The position numbers and the translations under genes were made by a program. The notes beneath the pieces are model-generated. The model searched no databases. It saw nothing but the letters and a program-made list of their open reading frames with translations, and was not told the DNA's origin. Source: Pelargonium cotyledonis (lineage: Eukaryota > Streptophyta > Magnoliopsida > Geraniales > Geraniaceae). Taken from it: a stretch of DNA of 21,411 bases. This document shows, piece after piece, positions 1 through 9,377 of the stretch. The stretch's first letter is position 1. Each line of letters begins with the position of its first letter. Location: the NCBI GenBank assembly GCA_036897625.1, contig JAYMTA010001167.1:1-21411 (forward strand), written 5' to 3'.

Positions 1-36
1 ATGCTTACAATTGCTAATTTAATGATATTATTTCAG

Positions 37-3000
37 GTCATGGCCTTGGAAAGGTTTGAGCACCTTGGGTTTCTGATTCAATTTGGTGAAAAGGGACATG
101 ACTTGAGCCAAGCTGCTCCATTTTTTGCAAATTCAGATCCGGATATGCCTGCTGCTCCTGTTCCTGCAGCACAAGTTCATGATTGGCTTCTACAGAATAT
201 TGTTGCTGCACTGGAGCATGTAACTGAAAGAATTTCTGCAAAAGAAAACGGGCCACCTGGTTCCATGGATCAGGATATTGCAATGGCTGATGCCTGCACA
301 AGTACACCAAAGGCCTCAACAAGTGCTAGGAGTCCATGCTTTATAGAGGGAATCTCAAAATCATCATTTGTAAAGCAAGCATCTGACATCAAAGGTTCCT
401 CCTTGAAGGTTAGACAATTTGGCATTTTTTTTATAATGCTTTACTATAATGATATTATCTCCATTCATCCACCCAACATGTTTTATAGGATTTTTGCATA
501 TGCATATTGATGTAATCACAAATTGATCATTTCAATGGGAAATTTTTGTTTTGTTCTAGCTTCTAAAAGATGTTGTTTATTGCAGGTTTTGAACTGTCAT
601 GATTCTGTCATTTATATCTTAGCGCCTTTGAAATATGCTACCATATATGGATGCTCTGATGCAACTATAGTTCTGGGAGCTGTTGGCAAGGTAAATATAC
701 AGACAAGACTATATCACTAATTAAATGTTGCGTTGGATCCTGGATTGGCTGATCATAAATGATTTGTTCATAAATATTTGTTAATTTATCCGTGTAGCTA
801 GTTCATGGTACCACCTGTGTGTTATGTGTGTATAAATGCTCTGGAGATGACATCTATTGCTTTCTAAATAAATTGGAGTGATGTGCACAATGGTCCTTTC
901 TTGATGGAAGTGGTTCTTTGCATTTATGAATTTCATGTCTTCTACAGGCAGTAAGAGTTGAACACTGCGAGCGGGTTCATGTAATTACAGTGGCAAAACG
1001 GATCTGCATTGCCAATTGTCGTGAGTGTGTTTTCTTCTTAGGCGTTAACCAGCGACCACTTATTGTTGGGGATAACCATAAATTGCAAGTAAGTCTGTCT
1101 GTGAATGTTATTAAGTCCTGTCAAGGCAACATTACCATATTGTTCCTCCGTCTACCAATACCTCTCTCAAAATTGAATTTTTATGATACCCAATCTTCTC
1201 GAGGGGTTAGTACTTTGTGAATGCATGACATGATGTCCTTGTATCTAGTTCAGATAGATAGGTATTGTTATTTATTTATTTAATCAAATTTTCTGTCTTT
1301 GCTTTGCTGTACAATGTGTTCTATATTTTGTATAAGCAGAGCAACTATTTTATTCTCTGTATAGGCATGATGGGGCTGAGCAAGGTGCCTCTCATGAATG
1401 TTTGAAGGAACCTGGCACATATGTAGGATTTTGATGGATGGTAATTGTGTTAGTATGGATAATAATGGTGACGGTGTGTGTGAGAAAGCGAGAGAGAGAG
1501 AGAGAGAGAGCATTGTTGGACCCAAGAGATTTCAACAAGGTGTTCTTTATTGATTACTGTTCTGAGCCAAACTACTATTGGCTTAGAATCCTTGAACTGC
1601 ATACGTGTGTGTATGTTTGTATCACTACATAAAATCTGGCTATAGCTACAACTTTTGCGACCAAAAATGGTTGTAGCGGAGTCTGGGACTACATATATGT
1701 CCTTGAACTGCATATATGCTCTATTAGTCTGGGACTTGCATATACAAAAGCTTAGGGGCCACAATTGATTGTCATCTTAGAACCCAAACACGAGTCCAAC
1801 CTACACCTTCATGTATCCCAGATTCATGATAGTTTCATAGATACTAAATAATCTATATTCCAATTCACAATAAAAGAACAGAATTCTGTCAGGTTAATTG
1901 TTGGTTTTTGCCGAATATAATTCTCATTAGTTTTTCTTTTGTTTCACTGGGAAATGCCTGTTGAAGCACTTTTTCAGTGAACTTTGTCCAAGGTATTGTT
2001 AGTGAATGTTCTTGGCTTTGAGCTCTGAAGAGTGGTTCTGCACACTAGAAGCATCTTATAAAGCAGTTCATTTGTTGTTTGTTACAGACTCTAGCCCTTT
2101 TCTTCAGGACAAACACTTTTATCGTATATCTTTTTTTTGCTATTTCCTTTTTAATTATATCCCATCTTTATCAGGTTGCACCATACAATACATTTTACTC
2201 TCAGTTGGAGGAACACATGACTGAAGTTGGCGTCGAGACAACTATCAACAAATGGGATGAACCACTAGCATTAGGAATGATTGATCCACATGATTCATTA
2301 TCTCACCCTGCAGGTGTCTCTGATGTTCAAGCTGAGACAGCTACCCGTGTGGACCCTGACCAGTTCACACAATTTCTGGTAAGCTTTTTTGTTTTTATAT
2401 CAACGTGATATGAAACTGTGCATGATAGGTTGACGTTGAATAGATTAGATTAAGGCATAGACATGTATAGGGCTTTGACATATAACTTTTCATGAGAATA
2501 TGTTGTATTTACGTACATATTTTGTTATTTTACAGATTCCAAACTGGTTTGGAGGTGAATCCCTCGGGTCCACAAAGGACAACCCATTTAAACTGCCAGA
2601 TGCATATGTTGCTTCTCAGGAAAGAAATGTATGTCCATGGAATTTGCTATTTGTAGTACTAGTGTTTTAAGTGATGATCTTGTGTATGTGTTTCATCCTA
2701 TCTGATGTATTGTATGGTTGTCCCATATACTTCAATTTCAGCAAAAGAATTTGGGAGAGATCAAGCAAACATTAAAGAACGCATCCCTTGAAGAAAATAA
2801 GAAAAAGGAATTATCATGTGCGCTCCATGTGTACTTCAAAGATTGGCTATATGGTAATGACCAGTTCCCATTCTTCAGTTCCATTTCTTGCTCATATATC
2901 AGTATTTGGAGATTCCTATTATTTTAAAGTTAAGTGATTTTTCTCGCTACCAAGTCATCCCGAAATTGGATCAGTTATAGGACTGAGACAATGTTTTTAA

Positions 3001-3221
3001 GGAAAATACCCAGCCCTATTGGCTTATTATCATTGTTAGATGATACGGCTTGTGATTTTCTTTTGCCACAAACTTTATTGTCAAGTGTTGCTGCTACGCT
3101 AAATTTTCTAGGATTCTTTCCATGCTTACGATCTGTCTGTTTATTACATCTGACTGAATTGCTCAACGTTGTGCCAGCTTCTGGAAATATCCGTCAACTT
3201 TACTGCCTACAAGGTGATTAA
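37..3221 (+). CDS. TBCCD1: TBCC domain-containing protein 1-like, 3' part (N-terminus outside window)
   Basis: Seven exons join in frame: 37-408, 586-690, 948-1088, 2175-2378, 2536-2628, 2742-2853, 3178-3221 (TAA). They give 356 residues; Arabidopsis homologues have roughly 560, so about 200 N-terminal residues lie upstream of the window. The exon at 37 opens after a TTTCAG acceptor with V-M-A-L-E, so the ATG at 40 is probably internal. The protein contains QIHDWLLQN-like residues (here QVHDWLLQN), then the C-CAP/TBCC beta-helix core: VLNCHDSVIYIL, YGCSDATIVLGAVGK, VEHCERVHVI, ANCRECVFFLGVNQRPL. It ends in HVYFKDWLY-ASGNIRQLYCLQGD, the family's conserved tail; the last intron splits the Ala codon. 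Known of the family: tubulin-cofactor-C-like proteins linked to centrosome/Golgi or organelle positioning in animals and algae; the plant role is poorly defined. All introns are GT-AG. Identity is strong; the exact cellular role is inferred. Confidence 0.93.
1490..1510. repeat. (GA/AG)n microsatellite
   Basis: Ten uninterrupted AG units follow a G at 1490, with a GTGTGTGTGAG stretch just upstream. It lies in an intron of the TBCCD1 gene and is likely length-polymorphic. Confidence 0.95.
1623..1678. mobile_element. Possible CACTA-type transposon end fragment
   Basis: The stretch begins CACTACATAAAA, like the CACTACA-type 5' terminus of plant En/Spm elements. It continues with an inverted repeat, GCTACAAC (1645-1652) and GTTGTAGC (1670-1677), around a TTTTGCGACCAAAA core, a composition common in CACTA subterminal DNA. 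No matching TGTAGTG end or 3-bp target duplication was found nearby, so at most this is a truncated remnant. Chance resemblance is possible. Confidence 0.35.
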
Positions 3222-3376
3222 AATTCAGTGATGCAGTGGCGAACCGAGCACAGTATAGAGAGGCGTCTAGTTTATTTTCTCCTTCAACCTCGTACCAAGT
3301 TACTCAACATTTCTGTGTACTGCAGGCTGCTGAGAATATACCCTATGTAGTTGGAATGATCCAGTTACATAGGTGC

Positions 3377-3393
3377 AAAAAAAAAAAAAAAAA
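3377..3393. repeat. Poly(A) tract
   Basis: Seventeen consecutive A residues downstream of the TBCCD1 stop codon. It could be the tail of an old retroposed sequence or simple slippage; no flanking duplication was identified. Confidence 0.9.
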
Positions 3394-3953
3394 TTGCATT
3401 TGCTAATCTCACAAAAATATTATTTTTGAAAGAACATTATTGTAATATTTTGTTAATCTAGGTCCAGCCTTGTGAAATTAAAATGTTTTTGAGTATATTT
3501 TTCACTTTTTGTGATTTGCCAATGTCTTTTTTCCATTCCCTGTTCTGCTTTCTAGTTTAGTAGCTCCCTGGTTTAAGTTGGGCAAGAACAAAATAAAACA
3601 AAAAAATCCGACGGGTATATGGTACCGCAAATCGCGAATATGGGGTAAGCGAAATGATGAAACAAAACCCTATATGGGGACCGAAGAATTTCTAAATCCA
3701 AAAGACCAAATTGGTCGACAAATTCGAGATAAACGAGTTTCAAATTTTACGAAAACACACACACATTTACAAAACTTTACTTCAATGATTGAAATCTAGA
3801 TGTGAAATTATTGCTCACCTTAACATTCAATTCTAATTCTATTTCATATAATTTTGTATGATATAAATAATGTATTTTATTTTCACAAGAGAAATGTGGA
3901 GGGGTAAAATATGTCTCAACTATTGCACAAAATTTTTTTTTGTACAAAGTGAC

Positions 3954-3977
3954 GTGTCATTTAACTAGACATGACAC
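3954..3977. repeat. Short inverted repeat with ACGTG core, in MITE-like AT-rich DNA
   Basis: GTGTCAT (3954-3960) and ATGACAC (3971-3977) form perfect arms around a 10-nt loop. Further out, TGTACAAAGT (3941-3950) and ACTTGTAC near 3996-4003 are imperfect complements, so a larger fold-back is possible. The left arm also carries GACGTGTC, which resembles an ACGT-core bZIP site. Either a MITE remnant or chance. Confidence 0.4.
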
Positions 3978-4242
3978 ATAATTTTTTTGGGGATGACTTG
4001 TACGAATCAAAATTTGCTAAATGTATAATTTGTTTTATAAACCGGACGCTCTAAGCTAGAAATTTATAAGAGTGCAATAATATCATACAAGTCGAATTAC
4101 TATTCATATAAATTTAATATTAAACTAAAAAATAAAAATTAGCTGGCATATCATTTTGTACGATAAATCTGGTGACAAGTAACAATTTTCATTAAAAAAA
4201 AGTTACTTTCGATGACATTAGAGAGTATCGAAACCGAAATAA

Positions 4243-4289
4243 CGCATTGAAGGCGCACGTTAGATATACGCGCCTTCAGTCCAAATGCG
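4243..4289. promoter_or_regulatory. GC-rich palindrome upstream of C53
   Basis: TGAAGGCGC (4248-4256) and GCGCCTTCA (4270-4278) are perfect 9-bp inverted arms with a 13-nt spacer. A second pair, CGCATT (4243-4248) and AATGCG (4284-4289), lies just outside. The structure ends 114 bp before the C53 ATG, in otherwise AT-rich DNA. It could be a dimeric transcription-factor site in the promoter or a hairpin in the 5' UTR; the sequence cannot decide. Confidence 0.55.
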
Positions 4290-4403
4290 ATCTGACCCAA
4301 TTCAACCCAAGCTTGGCTCTGTGAACAACTTCACTTCCCTACACTACCAGAACTCCACCGTTGAAGAAGAGACTCAATTTTCCGAGAAACATTTTCCCAG
4401 AAA

Positions 4404-7400
4404 ATGCAGTCTCAAGAGGACATTCGTAAGCTGCCCATAGACATCACTTTCTCTCGTCTTGGAGGTAATCGACTATGCACACTTCATTCGATTGCTATAG
4501 CTACGTTCGTTTCTGATTCTGCATGAATTATTTTCCGGATTTTTTTCTCCGGCAGGCACAGCTAGACACTTTATTTATTTTCCCCTTAACAATTTATCAC
4601 CGATCAACTGATCCTGAATTTGATTATTGTTTTCGGTGGCTTTTAGTTTGCTTTTCTGATTTGATATTAGTATTGTTTTTTATTTATATAATTTTCTGTA
4701 ATTGAAGAATGGTTGGTTGATCGGAAGAGAATCCCGTCCGATTGGCGGAAACGAATTGCTGCCATAAGAGCTCGAATATCAAAGGAATTCGCATCGCTGC
4801 CCAAGGATATTGATCCATATTTCCAAACCCTAGACCCCGAAGGTCAGTATCAGTTATAAAATTGATTTAAATTTTGAATGACAAGGGATGTTTGTATGGG
4901 CAACTATTGCAACTTAGTACCTTTTTTGTTTGTTGCTGAGAGGACTGGGTTGAAAATGAAGAAAGCTGGGGAACTTAGTTTAAATTCACTGAGAGGACTG
5001 TGTTGACAATGAACTAAGTTCCACTATGTTCAGTGTTTAAGATAACTTGTTAACTGAGTATAATTGTATTGGTGTGGACTTACAGTGGGAAATCATTGAA
5101 TTTCCTGGGGGTTGTGTTTTTTAGTGTGGAGAAAACTGGGGTATGTTTTGAAACTTCCATAAGTTATAAGTGACTGAATCATGAGTAGAAAAGTTCCCCT
5201 AATTTTAGAAGTTAAGAAAGTATATATCTGATATCACAATGTTGCATAAGATGCATCTTTAGTAGTGATGTCATTTGAAGATACAACATTATCAGCAAGT
5301 ATTAATGGGACAGCTAATTTATGTTCCATGCTCCACAAAGAAGCAGATGGCTGTCCAAAAAAAAAATTACTGGCTTTAATTTAGTTAGGAATTGGACGTA
5401 GAAGCAATAATGTGATTATAGAAGTGGTCAATAGCTTGCCTTTTAACAAAAGTGCCACGGAAAATGATGAATTAGATACGAATTTGTATGTACATACTGT
5501 GAGCTGCTAAATTTTATTATTTTTACTAAGCACAGCCATTTTACTTGTTGTATGATGACTGGCCTACTATCTCCAGGGATTGGTTACTTGGAGGCCAAAC
5601 AAATATATGATATACTTCTGAAGTCCACTCCAGAAAGCCGGAATATATTTGGCCGGCTATCAGGAGCTGCTGTAAGAAAATCTTACTCCTCTCTCATTGG
5701 TCACCTGGATTTTCAGTTGATTGAAAAGTAGCTAATATCTATTGGCAGGGGTCTTGGGAGGCAATTGTTCATTCTTTCGAGAAAGATCACATATACCTTG
5801 GTGAGGCTGCTCAGATAATGGCTCAAAATGTTAACTATGAAATGTATGTATGAGCTCTTGCTATTAACAAAGAATGCTTAAGATATTTTGTTTTTAATAT
5901 GTTATTCATGCTATTGATATATTTGTTCTCTTTACATATGAAGCCCGTATCAGAAAAAACAGGTGCAAAAGATTCAGCAACAATTAGCAGAACTAGAGCG
6001 CAAAGAAGCTGATATAAAAAGAAGTGCGGCTCTTTCAGCTGCTAAATATGCAGAGGCTTGTCAGGAGCTTGGTTTGCAGGTATGTTAGGCCCATAATTAT
6101 TGGCTTGGTATGATATATGCTCTCTTTTTTTTCTTTTTTCTTTTTTTTTCGTATTGACATAAACTAGACTTTTTTACTTAGCAGGGGAAAAATGTGAGGA
6201 TGGAACTTTTGGAGACTGCCAAATCACTTCCAGCCACATTTAGCAGGATCCTAGAAGTTATAAATAGTGATTCTATGTCTCAGGCGATGGAATACTATAA
6301 CACTTTTGTGAGAGATGTTCACACAGAGAAAGATGTGAGGCTAAATTTGTTCTTCTTGTGATTATTGCTAGAACCAGTGTTAGAAGCGTGGCTTGCATTC
6401 AAAAGTACAGATAGAGATTTAACATTTGTGTTTCATTTAGTTTAATAAATTAATTTAGCTTACAAATGTGTTTGCAGAAACCATCATGTACTGTTTTAAT
6501 GAACTTGAAAGACGTTCGTGAAAATCCTCCATCTCTGAATGTTTCTGTTGGCACTGAGATCCTTGGTTCTGTGGATGCTCACTTAATCTCCAATGAAGCA
6601 AACCTTGCGCAGACGGACATGGATGTTTCTGCAGATTATATTGATTGGGATATTACTGTGGACAGTTCACAGATTGATTGGGATATTGGTACAGTGGAAG
6701 AAACAGAGGACACTGGTAATGGTTTAGGCCCTTATGAAATCGTTGATGCCAGTGTAATCTTACAGAATTCTTCACCGAGTGAAGCTGTAGTATCTAATCA
6801 AACCCCATTGAATAAAGAGGATGATAGCTTGGTACCCGTGATATCTTGGGATATTGGTGTTGAAACACCTCAAGTTGATTTGATTGATGACACCCACTCA
6901 GCGAATGTAAGCCTGTACGATCAAACATATGCTCCTGATGCCTCAACTCAAGCTCCAGATATCAAGGAAGAGAGGAGTCAGCTATTGGAGACAGAATATA
7001 GGAACAAGATTCTTGACGATTTGTACGAGGTATATGCTACTTTATCATATCACAATGTGATGTTTCTTTCCGTTTGGCTAAATTTATTTTTGTGTCCCAG
7101 TCCTGTTTAGGGTAGCATTGATACAGCCCTGAGAATACATGTTAGTTTCATTTTATATTGTCATCAGATCAAAGCATATCTAGATCGGTGATTAACTTTT
7201 GGCATTGAGATTATGTTAACAGATCAAAGCGTTTTTAAATCAACGTTTGGCAGAGTTGAGGAATGAGGAAAACCTGTCCTTGCAACACAAAATTCAAGCA
7301 GTTGCTCCCTATGTGTTGCAGCAGTATACCCCTGATGCCATTGAAACAATGCTAACTGATGTTTCCCTGCCTATATCTTTGCTGACAAATAGGAAAACTC

Positions 7401-8350
7401 GAGATTTGATCATGATTCTGAACTCCAAAAGGTAACACTCAATAATTTATAACTGTTTTGTGTTTTAACCATTATCATTTCATGTTTTCTTAAGATCCAT
7501 AGGAATGGTTCTCTTAATAGAATTTTCCCAATATACCTTTGCTACAATTTGTCTGCCAGCAGTAAGTGGAAGTAAATTACTTTCAGTTGCTGTTTTGTGT
7601 GTGGAAATGGATATTACTTGCATTTTATATTCTTGAATATGGATATTTCTCCCCTTTATATGCAAAGCTATCTATGTTTAGAAGAAGTTGCTAGATTGTT
7701 GTACTATGGATTTACTTGCATAGACTATTATTTGGCACGGGCCAGAGTACTTACTCTTGCAACATATAAATAAATGTTGTCGGCAATCAGCATCTTCTAT
7801 TCCAATTTTACCACCATATATAGTTTACTCAATGTGTCCAGTTCAGATATTGTTTTAACTGGCCCACATGGATACTAGAAGTAATGCTTTTTATTGGACT
7901 TTTTTGTAATTGGGTTTATTATAAAGGTTTACTTTGTTCTCTATGTATATTATTTAGATCAAGTGCCTACTGTTTTCCTTTGTAATGATTGGTGATGTCC
8001 TCTATTTCAGATTTCTGGACAGACTTGTAAGTTCATTGGAGGAAAAAAAGCATAATGAAGTGAAGTTGAAAGATGGCTTGAAGGACCTTGCTTCCAAAAG
8101 AATGGAGCTTCACAACTCTTTATCTTCATCATGGCCTAAGCAAGTGAGTTATTTACCCCCCTTTGATTTTAGACATAATTTTTGTGCTTCCAGATTAATT
8201 GGTAATACTGTTATTATTAAGGGAACTTCTCTTTATGGCAATGTTTCTGTGTTATCAAGATTTGATATCATTTCTAATCACTTAACCCTTTTCAGCTAGT
8301 CCAGAAATGGGTTGACACTGAAATTTATGTTTGATACAATGCTATTTGGG

Positions 8351-8410
<60 letters not shown>

Positions 8411-8798
8411 AACAAAACCAGAAAGAAATCTTTTAAATCGACTTGTTTGCTCTCAAATATAAAAGTACAGAGATTCTGCGGATAGGTTTATGTTATGCAT
8501 AGAGTGATAGTTTTGAAATATTATAATTTATAGAGAAAGTATGCATTTTGGTTCTCTGCAATCATCTGCTGGAGGAATACGACTCCTTTTTGTTGTTTGC
8601 CGTGTTGGTGGCAGAAAGTTTCAAATTTCAATGCAAGAATCTAATTGCTTGCCTTTTCAATTACAGGAAGCTGCTCTTACAAAAACCAGGGAGCTGAAGA
8701 ACTTGTGTGAGAGTACCCTTTCATCCATGTTTGATGGACGGCCTGTCAATATAATCGGAGAGATCAATGCCTTATTGAGTAGCGGTGTTAGTGCATAG
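4404..8798 (+). CDS. C53: C53/CDK5RAP3-like protein, UFMylation-linked ER-phagy receptor
   Basis: Ten exons join in frame: 4404-4464, 4708-4842, 5577-5671, 5749-5843, 5944-6079, 6185-6334, 6478-7029, 7223-7431, 8011-8143, 8667-8798 (TAG), giving 565 residues, close to Arabidopsis C53 (about 550). The ATG has A at -3 and opens the conserved start [18 protein letters not shown]. Residues about 130-170 ([20 protein letters not shown]) look like a coiled coil. Exon 7 encodes an acidic, probably disordered region with shuffled ATG8-interacting motifs at W281 (IDWD), W292 (IDWD) and W348 (ISWD), and a canonical AIM at Y310 (YEIV). The C-terminal part is helical. Known of the family: C53 acts with UFL1 and UFBP1/DDRGK1 at the ER, binds ATG8 and UFM1, and drives ER-phagy on ribosome stalling. 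The spacing W281/W292 equals that recalled for Arabidopsis W276/W287. Identity is near certain. Confidence 0.96.
4936..5013. repeat. 53-bp spaced direct duplication in C53 intron 2
   Basis: CTGAGAGGACTG at 4936-4947 recurs at 4989-5000, and the 25-bp copies (4936-4960 and 4989-5013) match at 23 positions. The offset is 53 bp. This is a small two-copy tandem duplication inside an intron with no evident function. Confidence 0.75.
6179..6184 (+). promoter_or_regulatory. Tandem NAGNAG splice acceptor at C53 exon 6
   Basis: TAG and CAG lie back to back at the intron 5/exon 6 boundary. Using the distal CAG gives Q-G-K-N; using the proximal TAG would insert one extra glutamine without changing the frame. 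Confidence 0.7.
6637..6858 (+). other. ATG8-interacting motif cluster of C53
   Basis: Within exon 7, codons for IDWD start at 6640 and 6673, YEIV starts at 6733 and ISWD starts at 6844. These are the shuffled and canonical AIMs through which C53 is known to bind ATG8 and UFM1. All sit in an acidic stretch rich in D, E, S and T. Confidence 0.85.
8356..8410. repeat. Compound (TC)n(CA)n microsatellite
   Basis: An uninterrupted TC run (8356-8387) passes directly into a CA run (8387-8410) in the last intron of C53. Such a tract is probably highly polymorphic and useful as a marker. Confidence 0.97.
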
Positions 8799-9377
8799 GG
8801 CTTGCTTATGACAAGAATGTAACTCTTACTCTCTTAGAACACATTTTAGAAAATGGATAGCAGAATGAATTTACAATCTCTTTCAATTAGTGGGAGCCTT
8901 TTGTAGACCTTTTTAGTTTATTACAGTTTGAATTCCATCGTTTTGTGACATAGAGCTACATAATTCGTACAATACATTTTACAATGTTTCTCACAATATT
9001 TTTGGCTACCAGTTGATCTTTACCCTTCAAACTATTTGAGAGTGAAAACACAGTTTTGGTTCCTTGTGTTCCCATGAATTGTACTTAGAAAACCATTGAA
9101 TATTTTCATGCTGGTGAGCTGAGGAGGAAGAAGATAGAACTGGAATGCCAAGCAGGTTATTGGATGAGCTGTTTATGACTTCTTCACAATCAAACAGACA
9201 AGTAATTGACAGTACCAAATCAAAGAATCAATAGGATTTCAAAGGATTGAAATTATTTCTTGACATTGCCACATACATGAAATGAGCTCCTGCTACTGCT
9301 ATTTCTGATGCTGTTATTATCATTTTCCATAAAAGAATCATGAACTAAAGTTACAAAGCCATGATACACACAGATGA
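8799..9377. other. Convergent 3' intergenic region between C53 and the SRF gene
   Basis: The two stop codons face each other across 579 bp, which must hold both 3' UTRs. I see no further coding sequence, repeat or RNA gene, and no clear AATAAA on either strand close to the stops. Confidence 0.7.

Larger units (their letters stand above)
1089..2174 (+). other. Long TBCCD1 intron with simple repeats and a CACTA-like fragment
   Basis: This 1,086-bp intron lies between CAA|GTAAGT and TTATCAG. It holds an (AG)n microsatellite at 1490-1510, a small CACTACA-initiated fragment near 1623 and two short local duplications: CCTTGAACTGCATA at 1590-1603 and 1701-1714, and AGTCTGGGACT at 1680-1690 and 1726-1736. 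I see no conserved coding sequence in it. Confidence 0.8.
3222..4403. other. Intergenic region between TBCCD1 and C53 (3' UTR, repeats, C53 promoter)
   Basis: The TBCCD1 3' UTR must lie in the first part; an AATAAA hexamer inside a run of A-rich DNA near 3591 is a possible poly(A) signal. The rest is AT-rich DNA with a 17-A tract (3377-3393), a short ORF at 3578-3799 without recognisable family features, a hairpin at 3954-3977 and the promoter and leader of C53. No RNA gene or further coding exon was recognised. Confidence 0.7.

Noticed and set aside
40-510. Start codon at 40 as the true start of the TBCC protein
   Set aside because: A good acceptor precedes it at 35-36, and homologues have about 200 more residues upstream, so this is an internal exon.
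3578-3799. 73-codon plus-strand ORF in intergenic DNA
   Set aside because: No recognisable domain, no splice-compatible neighbours and low-complexity composition; likely chance.
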